Assembly (NCBI RefSeq): GCF_021462225.1
Contig: NC_061818.1
Location: 20,967,978 to 21,031,977, forward strand
DNA length: 64,000 bases
Source: Girardinichthys multiradiatus
Lineage: Eukaryota; Chordata; Actinopteri; Cyprinodontiformes; Goodeidae
Direction: 5' to 3'
A model generated the notes under the pieces. The model searched no databases and had not been told where the DNA came from. It saw only the letters and a program-made list of their open reading frames with translations. The first letter of the stretch is position 1; each line of letters opens with the position of its first letter. Positions 1-9,024 of the stretch are shown in pieces. The position numbers and the translations under genes are program-made.

Positions 1-480
1 TTTGCATGCAGAATCATTGGTGATTTATTACATTGAAAGTTTTCCCTGGTGCCATTAAGCTAACTGACAGTTCAAGACATGCAAAAGTAAGGAATATATT
101 TTGATAAAGAATCAGTTATGATTTCATACTTGACAGGAATTATTTATTAGATTAAATTTGTAGAGTGTATGCATCAAAATTACATTAGATTTCCATTAAT
201 CTAATACTTATCTTCATACAAGACAAATCAGGATGATATGTGACTAATTTCTAAGTGAGACATTGATGACGTGAATAACTAAAGTTTGTGTTTTGTTGTT
301 AATGGAACTGAGTTGCAGTTAAAAACATCTGGATTTTATTTATGTTGCTTTCGTTGAATTCATAGAGACACATAGTTATGTCAGAATTAATTTCTTTGGT
401 TCTATGTAATGTGATCTTGGTTACTAGAACATTTTTGTTTAAACCTTTTGCTGGGGTTGGACCCTGCGCCAGAAGAGGGG
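1..480. other. Non-coding stretch, nothing recognised
   Basis: AT-rich sequence with no convincing coding frame, RNA gene or repeat signature that I can name. It lies upstream (in ERV orientation) of the integrase tail at about 600-760, so it may be decayed internal ERV sequence, but no motif supports this. Confidence 0.4.
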
Positions 481-499
481 AATGTCAGAATAAAGTAAC

Positions 500-757
500 A
501 TGGGGATATTTCCAAGATCAATTTTTTCCACATCTTTGTGTGAAGATAGGATGTTGTTTTACTGTCAAAACCTGTCCACTGTGTTTTCTCAAGTTTCACA
601 GATGGTGAAGGCTGCATTACCAGAAACAGCCACTTCCACCCTCCAGTCCTTTATTCCTGGGGACTGGATTCTGGTCAGAGAATCTAGGAGAAAACACAGG
701 AAGTCCAGGCGCTGGAATGGCCCATATCAGATCCTACTAGACACCCAGGAAAGCTGA
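500..757 (+). pseudogene. ERV-1 pol remnant: C-terminal domain of retroviral integrase
   Basis: The frame contains PGDWILV followed by a basic stretch and WNGPYQILL. This is the SH3-like GPY/F module at the integrase C-terminus of gamma-type retroviruses; the integrase of the second ERV in this window (42915-41989, minus) has the equivalent PGDWVLI and WEGPYQVLL. Only the last ~50 residues are recognisable; the DDE core is absent and the frame stops at 757. A 21-bp near-perfect tandem duplication at about 748-790 (AGGAAAGCTGATGGAAAGCT twice) disrupts the terminal codons. It sits upstream of env remnants in the same orientation, as expected for pol-env order. A decayed relic. Confidence 0.7.
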
Positions 758-1593
758 TGGAAAGCTGCAGGAAAGCTGATGGAAAGCTCCAACTCATCCA
801 GCTTCATCTGGCTTCCAGGACACAAGTCATCTTCCAACTGGATCATCCACGGCCTGAAAGGTGTGAGGACAGCGGACCACCACAAGACAAAAAACTGGAA
901 GCTGATCACTGGCGAGTGATTGAAGAGGTGGTTGAAGAACACTGTTGTTACAGGGGCAAGATTTCTTGGGCGGTGCAACGTTGTTTCAGAATCTACTTAA
1001 GGCCATTGCATTGCCTGAAAGTTAGAAATCATAAGGTCATTTGCCTCACTGCACACACATCACAGTGAGAGACACATAGGAAACATACAGGGAAGACCTC
1101 TACACATTGCACATAACCTTTCTCTGGATGATGGACTGGCGACGTCTGCAACAGAGAGACGGTCAAACATGCGCCATGATGCTTATTCTCCTTACTTTCT
1201 TAATATTTGGTGGCTACTAGGCGCTCCTTTGCCTGGACAGCGAGGGTCAGCCAAATTCTTTTTTCCAACTTTGACAGCAAAACTGACTCTGAGGAGGAAA
1301 TCTCGGATGCTTTTATCTGACTTTCATGTTTATTGCTTGATATTTATCATTATGGGACAAATTTAAAATGTGTTCATTTCCACCGTTGTTTAGTTGGACT
1401 ATGGAAGCCTAACTTCCAGCAGGTTAGAGTTCCTGTTTCTAAACATATTTCTAGAGGAGCTTCCTACGACCGCCCACCTGTACCAGACTGGCAACAGGGC
1501 AGCTTGAAGCGCAGAAGCCACTCAGGAGAGGCAGCAGGATTTTTGAGTTTTGTGTATGATTTGTTTTCTTTGAAATAAAACTGTTTGCTTTCA

Positions 1594-2252
1594 GTACCAG
1601 AAGAAAGGACATTCCACTTCATGGTCATGATGCAGCTATATGGAAGATGGTCTGTTCTGATTCTAATGATTGGTATTGCAAGTATTTTTATTACTCTCGT
1701 GTTCATTTGGGGAATGGTACAGCAAAGACAATGTGTGACTAATCTGAGTAATTACGCCAATAATAGTCATCAGCTGATTCGAAGAGAGATTCATCACTTT
1801 TCTGACTACCATGATCATGCTGATAGTATCTGGTGGCAACTGATGGATCAAACCGTGAGGAAGATAAGAAAAGACAGTTGCTATGTTTGATCAACCATTT
1901 TTAGTACCTGTTCCTATTGATACTACTTTCTTTTCAGATAGGCAACATAACCAGCTGGTGGAGGTTATTTTTCCTTGGGTGAGGAATTATATTGTAAGGC
2001 AAAGCAGAAATGTTAGTAGATTTTCTAGTGAGACTAATTTAATATGTGCTACTACAGGAATTTCTTATAGATTTTGGGGTAATAGGAATCAATTGGATAT
2101 CCAGATATAGCTACAGATATTTGTATCGCACAGGAGGTAAACACACCTTATTTCCTCGGAAAGACAGAAGGTTGCAAAACTATTATATCTTTTTCATGTG
2201 CTTTAATCAACAGACATGAATTTGAGTCATGTCCTATCAGAACTGCTGCTTA
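1594..2252 (+). pseudogene. ERV-1 env remnant, 5' part (interrupted by gypsy insertion)
   Basis: A polypyrimidine tract and CAG at about 1583-1593 resemble the env mRNA splice acceptor. The frame from about 1621 has a hydrophobic N-terminal membrane segment (roughly residues 14-34 of the frame opening at 1585), an N-glycosylation site and a stretch ending WWQLMDQTVRKI then SCYV. That layout matches the N-terminal region of surface-subunit proteins in gamma-type fish ERVs. The frame breaks at about 1888 and continues in another frame to about 2110. At 2252 the sequence is cut by the Ty3/gypsy element and resumes at 14105. It is non-functional: frameshifts, stops and a large insertion. Confidence 0.6.
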
Positions 2253-3845
2253 TGTTACACCCCTGAACATAGGGGGGAAAGAATCACGCGAGTGATTACT
2301 TGTTGCTTCTCTCTTGCAGTAGTTTAATGCAATGGAGGAGAGCGCGCGAAAGCCCCCTAGTGGAGAATGGAGCCACTACCAATCGATCCCAGAAAAGGCT
2401 TACTAGCTGATTCCTGATGCACACATCGCCATTCCCTTGAATTAAATTACATTAATTCATGAAACTTACCGTATTTTCCACACTATAAGGCGCACCGGAT
2501 TATAAGGCGCACCTTCAATGAATGGCCTATTTTAGAACTTTTTTCATATATAGGGCGCACCGGATTATAAGGCGCATAGAATAGAAGCTACTGCAGTCAA
2601 ACGTTTGACTGGGTTTGCGTTATGCATCCACTAGATGGAGCTGTGCTAAAGAGAATGTCAACAAAACAGTCAGATAAGTCAGTCAGTCAAACTTTATTAA
2701 TACACTACAAACCAGCGTTCTGATAACTCCATTCACTCTCATGGTAAGGTCTCCTCTACATAGAATTCTATTGAATAGAGCCGGCCGCACGTTAGGAATG
2801 CATTGGAGTCTATGAAGATGAAGTTGAAATCAAACGTTAGTCAAAACGTGAAAGGGAACTTTTCCCTGATTCAGTAAACACGTAAAAGAAACAGTTTGAT
2901 GCACTACATCAAACGTTAGTACTGTTAACCTTTCCTGTTTCTGTCCCCTGACCGTAGTCTGATGACACAGGGGAGACGCTTTCTCCAGGGCCAAAGTTAC
3001 TAGTTTCCTCGGGGTTAACTCCCTCACTGATACGTTGCTGAGTTGAGCATGAAGAAACAGCATCAAAACACTGAGTTGTTGACGAGATTCGGGGTTCTTT
3101 TTAATGACTTTGCAGCACGTAAAAACACAGGGCTTACAGACTCATACACCGCTGCTCCGGTCGCCGTCTCTACCCACCCCACACACACAATAATACAGAC
3201 GTCACTCCTTCACTCTTGATTCTCAGCTACGGCAGCACACAGCGCCACCTCTGTCCGGAGGAGTAATGTCAACATCTTCCATACACACACACGAAACATA
3301 CACCCCACACACTGAGCTTCTAATCACATATAGTTCAGGCAATTCCTGCAACAGTACATTCAAACGTTATACACACACAAGTGGTGTTGGACTAGGAGTA
3401 AGCACAGTACAGGTGTTTACCGCTATTACTTCGGCGACGCCCCTGACTACGGTAGCCGTAATGCTGCAAGCGGTGTGGCTTTGTAGTTTACCAGTCGTAC
3501 TGAAACATTTTTGACAGAGCGCCGTGTACAACCAGTATGGATCAACCAATTAACCAATTGATCCATATATAAGGCGCTCCGGATTACAAGGCGCACTGTC
3601 ATTTTTTGAAAAAATTAAAGGTTTTTAAGTGCGCCTTATAGTGCGGAAAATACGGTAACTTTTTAACACTTTGTTTTACTGTATTTACATTGTTGTTTAG
3701 GCTTATGCTTATTAATATGAATTAATATTTATGTAACCCTTTTTACTGTCAACTCTTAAGTATGAAATCAACGTATGAGCACAGCTATATAAAATCTTTT
3801 AGTACCACATTGGGGGTACAATAGTAGTCTTTCCAACCTGTCACA
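2253..3845 (-). repeat. 3' LTR of gypsy element, split by a MITE
   Basis: Matches the right LTR over 404 bp once the 1187-bp insert at 2469-3655 and one TA copy are removed. It begins (plus strand) TGTTACACCCCTG and ends CCAACCTGTCACA. Visible differences from the other LTR are single bases near 2276, 2364, 2386, 2458 and 3815. Confidence 0.92.
2469..3655. mobile_element. Non-autonomous DNA transposon (MITE-like), TA duplication
   Basis: 1187-bp insertion defined exactly by comparison with the uninterrupted LTR at 13701-14104. Terminal inverted repeats start CCGTATTTTCC and the target duplication is TA (2467-2468, 3656-3657). Internally the motif TATAAGGCGCACCGGATTA is repeated near the left end (about 2482-2578) and, less exactly, near the right end (3570-3640). 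No transposase frame is visible; the short frames inside are not convincing. TA duplication points to Tc1/mariner-like or another TA-targeting superfamily; I cannot assign the family. Confidence 0.88.
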
Positions 3846-3856
3846 CTCTCCCCCAC
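3846..3856 (-). other. Polypurine tract of gypsy element
   Basis: Read on the minus strand, GTGGGGGAGAG sits immediately before the 3' LTR start TGTGACAGG. This is the expected plus-strand primer. Between here and the pol stop at 4153 there is about 300 bp of untranslated sequence. Confidence 0.7.
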
Positions 3857-4152
3857 GTGAAAAATGTCGTCCCGACATTAAAAAATTTACTTTGCAGGCC
3901 ATATGCCCTCATTGTCAGTTATTAATAGTTGAGTGACCCATATTTCTCAAGTCTGTGGCTTTGACACCTGCTTCACCACAGTCAGTGACTGAAGACTAGA
4001 GACTAAGAGTTTATAACCAGTCCATATGTGAGTCTCCACAAAACAGTCTATTGTTCATGGTTATAATCCACAAGGAACAAAAAAGAAAACATGTTATTGT
4101 GTTGATGACAGTCCAAAACTAGTCTTTAAGCCATCAACGGAAGAGTGTCAAC

Positions 4153-4980
4153 TTATATTTGCTGAAGTCCATACAAACCAATGGGCTGAACATAATATGG
4201 CTGCAGAGCCGGGAGCCATGGAGCCAGACCTGGGTACACAGAAAGCAATGGCTGTGCTGGTTGGACACTGTAACAGGATGGGGTACCCAGTTGGTCGTAC
4301 GTCATCCGTCTTGGCGGGTGTCTTTCTCGCTGTGGCCGCTGGGGTATCTCCTCGGGTCTCTCGGGTGCAGCAGGTGGTGGAGGGACAGGTTCGTAATCAG
4401 CAGGCTCTGCCCGCTCACGAGTCGTCACCACAGCAGCTGGGTCAGGCGCCCCTATATGGTCTCCAGTAGGGGGCTCAGGTGGCGGCGCAACAGCAGAGGC
4501 TGGAGCTGGAGGCTGAGGCGTCGCTGTGGCGGGTTCTGGTTTGGATGGCTGAGGCACAGAAAGCCGAGGTAATACGGGTATTAGGTTATGACAGCCGTAG
4601 TCATCACCACTGTCATCATCAGAGTCTGACGTAACTCTGATGGATTCACCAGCTTTTGTCTGTTTATACTTTGTAGGATTGCCTTTTTTTGGCACTTTTT
4701 CAAAAGGTAAGTGGTCACATGACATGAGCAGGTTTCTGTGAAGCACTCTACAGCATCCTTTGCCTCTTTCTGGTCTCACTTCATAGATAGGGAGGTCAGG
4801 CCCCATTTTGACTACTGTGTAAATAGTGTCTTCCCAATAGTCTCTTAGTTTCCCTGGACCCCCTCTTGGTGCCAGGTTTTTGACCAGGACTCTCTCTCCC
4901 ACTTGTAACACAGAACTTCTGACTTTTGTGTCATAATGTCTTTTGCTCTTTTCAGCAGCTTTCTTTGCATTCTCAGTTGC
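4153..4980 (-). pseudogene. pol: Gypsy pol, C-terminal part after integrase core
   Basis: The open frame reads from the Tc1 insertion point (4981) to the stop at 4153. It starts with the lysine-rich stretch (ATENAKKAAEKSKRHYD) that continues from the segment beyond the transposon, then GERVLVKNLAPRGG and WEDTIYTVV, a chromodomain-free GPY/F-like tail typical of vertebrate gypsy integrases, and finally a long proline-rich, low-complexity C-terminus with an R-rich segment (QRPQRERHPPRR). Broken only by Tc1 copy 1, which separates it from the rest of pol. Confidence 0.85.
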
Positions 4981-4982
4981 TA

Positions 4983-6592
4983 CAGGTCCTTCTCAAAATA
5001 TTAGCATATTGTGATAAAGTTCATTATTTTCCATAATGTCATGATGAAAATTTAACATTCATATATTTTAGATTCATTGCACACTAACTGAAATATTTCA
5101 GGTCTTTTATTGTCTTAATACGGATGATTTTGGCATACAGCTCATGAAAACCCAAAATTCCTATCTCACAAAATTAGCATATCATTAAAAGGGTCTCTAA
5201 ACGAGCTATGAACCTAATCATCTGAATCAACCAGTTAACTCTAAACACCTGCAAAAGATTCCTGAGGTCTTTAAAACTCCCAGCCTGGTTCATCACTCAA
5301 AACCCCAATCATGGGTAAGACTGCCGACCTGACTGCTGTCCAGAAGGCCACTATTGACACCCTCAAGCAAGAGGGTAAGACACAGAAAGACATTTCTGAA
5401 CGAATAGGCTGTTCCCAGAGTGCTGTATCAAGGCACCTCAGTGGGAAGTCTGTGGGAAGGAAAAGGTGTGACAGAAAACGCTGCACAACGAGAAGAGGTG
5501 ACCGAACCCTGAGGAAGATTGTGGAGAAGGGCCGATTCCAGACCTTGGGGGACCTGCGGAAGCAGTGGACTGAGTCTGGAGTAGAAACATCCAGAGCCAC
5601 CGTGCACAGGCGTGTGCAGGAAATGGGCTACAGGTGCCGCATTCCCCAGGTCAAGCCACTTTTGAACCAGAAACAGCAGCAGAAGCGCCTGACCTGGGCT
5701 ACAGAGAAGCAACACTGGACTGTTGCTCAGTGGTCCAAAGTACTTTTTTCAGATGAAAGCAAATTCTGCATGTCATTCGGAAATCAAGGTGCCAGAGTCT
5801 GGAGGAAGACTGGGGAGAAGGAAATGCCAAAATGCCAGAAGTCCAGTGTCAAGTACCCACAGTCAGTGATGGTCTGGTGTGCCGTGTCAGCTGCTGGTGT
5901 TGGTCCACTGTGTTTTATCAAGGGCAGGGTCAATGCAGCTAGCTATCAGGAGATTTTGGAGCACTTCATGCTTCCATCTGCTGAAAAGCTTTATGGAGAT
6001 GAAGATTTCATTTTTCAGCACGCCCTGGCACCTGCTCACAGTGCCAAAACCACTGGTAAATGGTTTACTGACCATGGTATAACTGTGCTCAATTGGCCTG
6101 CCAACTCTCCTGACCTGAACCCCATAGAGAATCTGTGGGATATTGTGAAGAGAACGTTGAGAGACTCAAGACCCAACACTCTGGATGAGCTAAAGGCCGC
6201 TATCGAAGCATCCTGGGCCTCCATAAGAACTCAGCAGTGCCACAGGCTGATTGCCTCCATGCCACGCCGCATTGAAGCAGTCATTTCTGCCAAAGGATTC
6301 CCGACCAAGTATTGAGTGCATAACTGTACATGATTATTTGAAGGTTGACGTTTTTTGTATTAAAAACACTTTTCTTTTATTGGTCAGATGAAATATGCTA
6401 ATTTTGTGAGATAGGAATTTTGGGTTTTCATGAGCTGTATGCTAAAATCATCCGTATTAAGACAATAAAAGACCTGAAATATTTCAGTTAGTGTGCAATG
6501 AATCTAAAATATATGAATGTTAAATTTTCATCATGACATTATGGAAAATAATGAACTTTATCACAATATGCTAATATTTTGAGAAGGACCTG
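4983..6592 (+). mobile_element. Tc1-like transposon copy 1 (1610 bp), inserted in gypsy pol
   Basis: Flanked by TA at 4981-4982 and 6593-6594. Inverted repeats of roughly 200 bp begin CAGGTCCTTCTCAAAATATT and include the inner motif CACAAAATTAGCATAT. Removing the element and one TA restores the pol reading frame across the junction, proving insertion. Same length (1610 bp) as copies 2 and 3 in this window. Confidence 0.97.
5311..6315 (+). CDS. Tc1-like DD34E transposase, full length but missing second catalytic Asp
   Basis: 334-residue cut-and-paste transposase. Residues ~7-46 form the first helix-turn-helix of the paired-like DNA-binding domain; residues 49-58 (GRKRCDRKRC) are a GRPR-like basic motif that may also serve nuclear import; ~60-115 the second HTH; then the RNase H-fold catalytic domain. 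D148 (FSDES) and E273 (PIENLW) are present, but position 238 is Ala (FQHALAPAH) where the other three copies in the window have Asp. With 34 residues between 238 and 273 this is the DD34E family, and the D238A change should abolish catalysis while leaving DNA binding. G190 is also changed to Cys (VWCAVS). Open frame, but predicted inactive. Confidence 0.95.
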   Translation: MGKTADLTAVQKATIDTLKQEGKTQKDISERIGCSQSAVSRHLSGKSVGRKRCDRKRCTTRRGDRTLRKIVEKGRFQTLGDLRKQWTESGVETSRATVHRRVQEMGYRCRIPQVKPLLNQKQQQKRLTWATEKQHWTVAQWSKVLFSDESKFCMSFGNQGARVWRKTGEKEMPKCQKSSVKYPQSVMVWCAVSAAGVGPLCFIKGRVNAASYQEILEHFMLPSAEKLYGDEDFIFQHALAPAHSAKTTGKWFTDHGITVLNWPANSPDLNPIENLWDIVKRTLRDSRPNTLDELKAAIEASWASIRTQQCHRLIASMPRRIEAVISAKGFPTKY

Positions 6593-6594
6593 TA

Positions 6595-7418
6595 TAGCAT
6601 ATGCTTCTTCCATGCCCTTTCTCCATTTCTCAACATAGTGTGGTCACTGAAACTTGTTTCTGAGTACAGTCCAAAAAGCATATCTACTGGTAGCCTGGGT
6701 GACCGCCCAAACAGTAGATGAAATGGAGAGTAGCCAGTAACGTCACGTGTACAGTTATATGCATACATTAGCTTGTTGATGGATTCCTTCCAGTTTGACT
6801 TTTGTATTTCAGTTACTGTCCTAAGCATTTGCAACAACGTCCTGTTCATACGTTCAACTTGACCATTGCCCATTGGGTGATAGGGTGTTGTTCTAGAACC
6901 GGACATGCCACAGAGTTTCTTGAGCTGACTAAACAACTGATTTTCAAATTCACCTCCTTGGTCATGGTGAATACAAGGGAAGCCGAACTTCAGGGCATAG
7001 TCATTGAAAATGAGGTTTGCAGTGGTTTTGCCTGACTTTGAGGTGGTGGCGTAGGCTTGTGCGAAACGTGTGAAGTGATCAGTTATCACTAAAATATATT
7101 CATAACTGCCCTTGCATTTTTCAAGATGGAGAAAGTCTATACAAATCAGCTCAAAGGGCTGCATAGTTACAATGTTTGTTAAGGGAGCTTTTGTGTCATG
7201 ACAGGGCTTTTTTGTTTGACACAGGAACAAACTTTGGTTACATAGTGCTCAATGTCCGCCTGCATGTGTGGCCAAAAGAAGCGATCACGTATCAAAGACA
7301 CTGTGCGGTCAACAACTTGATGGCCCATGTAATTGTGCAGTTCTTCAAGTACTGTCTTTTTGTACTGGTCTGGCAGAATTAGCTGTTTACGAGTAGAAGT
7401 GACTCTGTACAAGATACC
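6595..7418 (-). pseudogene. pol: Gypsy integrase: zinc-binding and catalytic domains, frameshifted
   Basis: Two overlapping frames. The upstream one (7418-7179) carries the HHCC zinc domain: HNYMGH, then FFWPHM and VCSC. The second (7230-6571) carries the catalytic core: D in CIDFLHL, D in HHDQGGEF and E in GQVERMNRTLLQ, followed by NCTRDVTGYSPFHLLFGR. The switch between frames occurs near an A6 run at about 7205-7212, indicating a one-base indel. A second frame change near 6640-6660 separates the tail. The core Asp, Asp and Glu are all retained. Inactive in this copy because of the shifts and the Tc1 insertion at 6593. Confidence 0.85.
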
Positions 7419-7422
7419 ATTG

Positions 7423-9024
7423 TGTAACCCACTAGAAGGGTTACTTTATTTAAACCTGATAATAGTAGATGGCAGGTAAATCAATTTACTTTGATGACTA
7501 ATACCAACACTACACAAGCATAGAGAAAACTGGGCCTGATCAGAAGATTTCTAAATTCACGGGAGCCTAGGTGTGAGTAACAACAGAGAACACACAATGT
7601 CTATGAAAAAGAGTAGAGTTTAATATAGTGAACATTTGTGGATCCACATTTACAAATAAACAAAAATTGCGCACTTTGTTTAAAAAATACAAAAAAACCC
7701 CAACAAAATAAAATAACATAAATAACCCAGTCTTTTCGATACATCTGTCAAATATTCATTCAATGTCTCACACCCAGTGACCAGTCGGGTCACAATCTAC
7801 CAGTTCACTCGGTCCTCTGGGCTGGGGCTCGCCATCCAAGTTCAGGAGAGGATGATCTGGTGGTTTCGAGGCACCACAGGCCAAAAGTGCACTATAACCA
7901 AAAAACCTGACCTGGAACAAGGCCAAAGTAAAGCATCTTAAAATACAGGATGCTAATATCAATAAAGCTTAAGCTACATTTCAAAGATCATCATTTCTCA
8001 AGTTTTTTTCATGTTGTACAACAATATTCAAGTTATCAGAGTTCAATATTACCAACATATCAGTAAACTAAAGAAATTTGCTTATATGTGGTAAAAAATA
8101 TATATATATTTCAATCTAAAAGTGCCAATGAGGTACATCTATAACACTACATTTAACATTAGAATGTGAATTTGAAGCTCATATTAGCTCCGACTTACTC
8201 AGAACAGAAAGTTCCCAAGCAATGCCAACAGAAAAGCACATTACAGCACCATGAACCATAAATTAGCACCATTGAAATATTAGAACATGTGCTAATAGAA
8301 AAATAAGTGTAACTGCATAGAAAAAATACAACATACACAATAATAATAATAATACAAAAACTTACAATTATATTTTTATTAAATTTCATCAGTTACTAGG
8401 TATTTTAGCCAATTTTCAGCAATTTTACCGAGCCAACTGGCGAGCGCGTGCGATCACTCACCGATGCTTCGATGCTACACGACTACACGGGGATTTTTCC
8501 GGGCTTCAGCCGTTCATAAGGGAAGCTTTCTGAGATTTAATAAAACGGATTTACTATTTTGAATTATATATTTCGCGAAACTATTTTAACATTGTTTTTC
8601 TTACCTATTTCCAAGATTCTTCATCAAATTTGACACGATTTCCAGGCTATTAGCGGAAACAACCGTCAACTCTGAGCTCTCAAGCGTGTCTAACACAATC
8701 TGAGCAAAATCTCAGCACAGCTGTTAAAGGGGCGGGACAATCAACCTTATTGGCTGATGTGAAATCAGACTGTGCCAGCTATTGGTTGTTTAATCCGTCA
8801 CTAAAAGCAATCACTAAAGGCATATTTCACAGTTTTTAAAGATTTTTAGCATTTCTTATCTATACTTATGAACATATTTATTAACTTATTTTTAACTTTA
8901 TTACTTTTCAACTCTTATTGTAGAATAAGACATGAAATCCATTTATACTTTTTAATCTTGTTGTAGAAGAAAACATTAAATCAACATCATTCATTTTTTC
9001 TTGTGTTTTTAACACTGGGTTACA
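7423..9024. mobile_element. 1602-bp TG...CA insertion in gypsy pol (solo-LTR-like or non-autonomous DNA element)
   Basis: Termini are TGTAACCCA...TGGGTTACA with a 4-bp duplication ATTG (7419-7422, 9025-9028); excision in silico rejoins pol. The left end also has GTAACCC/GGGTTAC spaced by eight bases, a hairpin. No transposase or pol frame. On the minus strand, 8640-8790 contains two CCAAT boxes, a CCCGCCCC-type GC box and, about 150 bp further, a GTAAGA splice-donor-like site (near 8604). TG...CA ends and 4-bp duplication fit a solo LTR, but Ginger-type DNA transposons share these traits. Contains (TA)n at about 8099-8109. Confidence 0.8.

Noticed and set aside
4159..4572. Plus-strand frames over the gypsy pol tail
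   Set aside because: Antisense shadow of the Pro-rich pol C-terminus on the minus strand.
5428..5715. Minus-strand frames across Tc1 copies (about 60-110 residues)
   Set aside because: They recur at the same relative places in all four copies and are antisense to the transposase.
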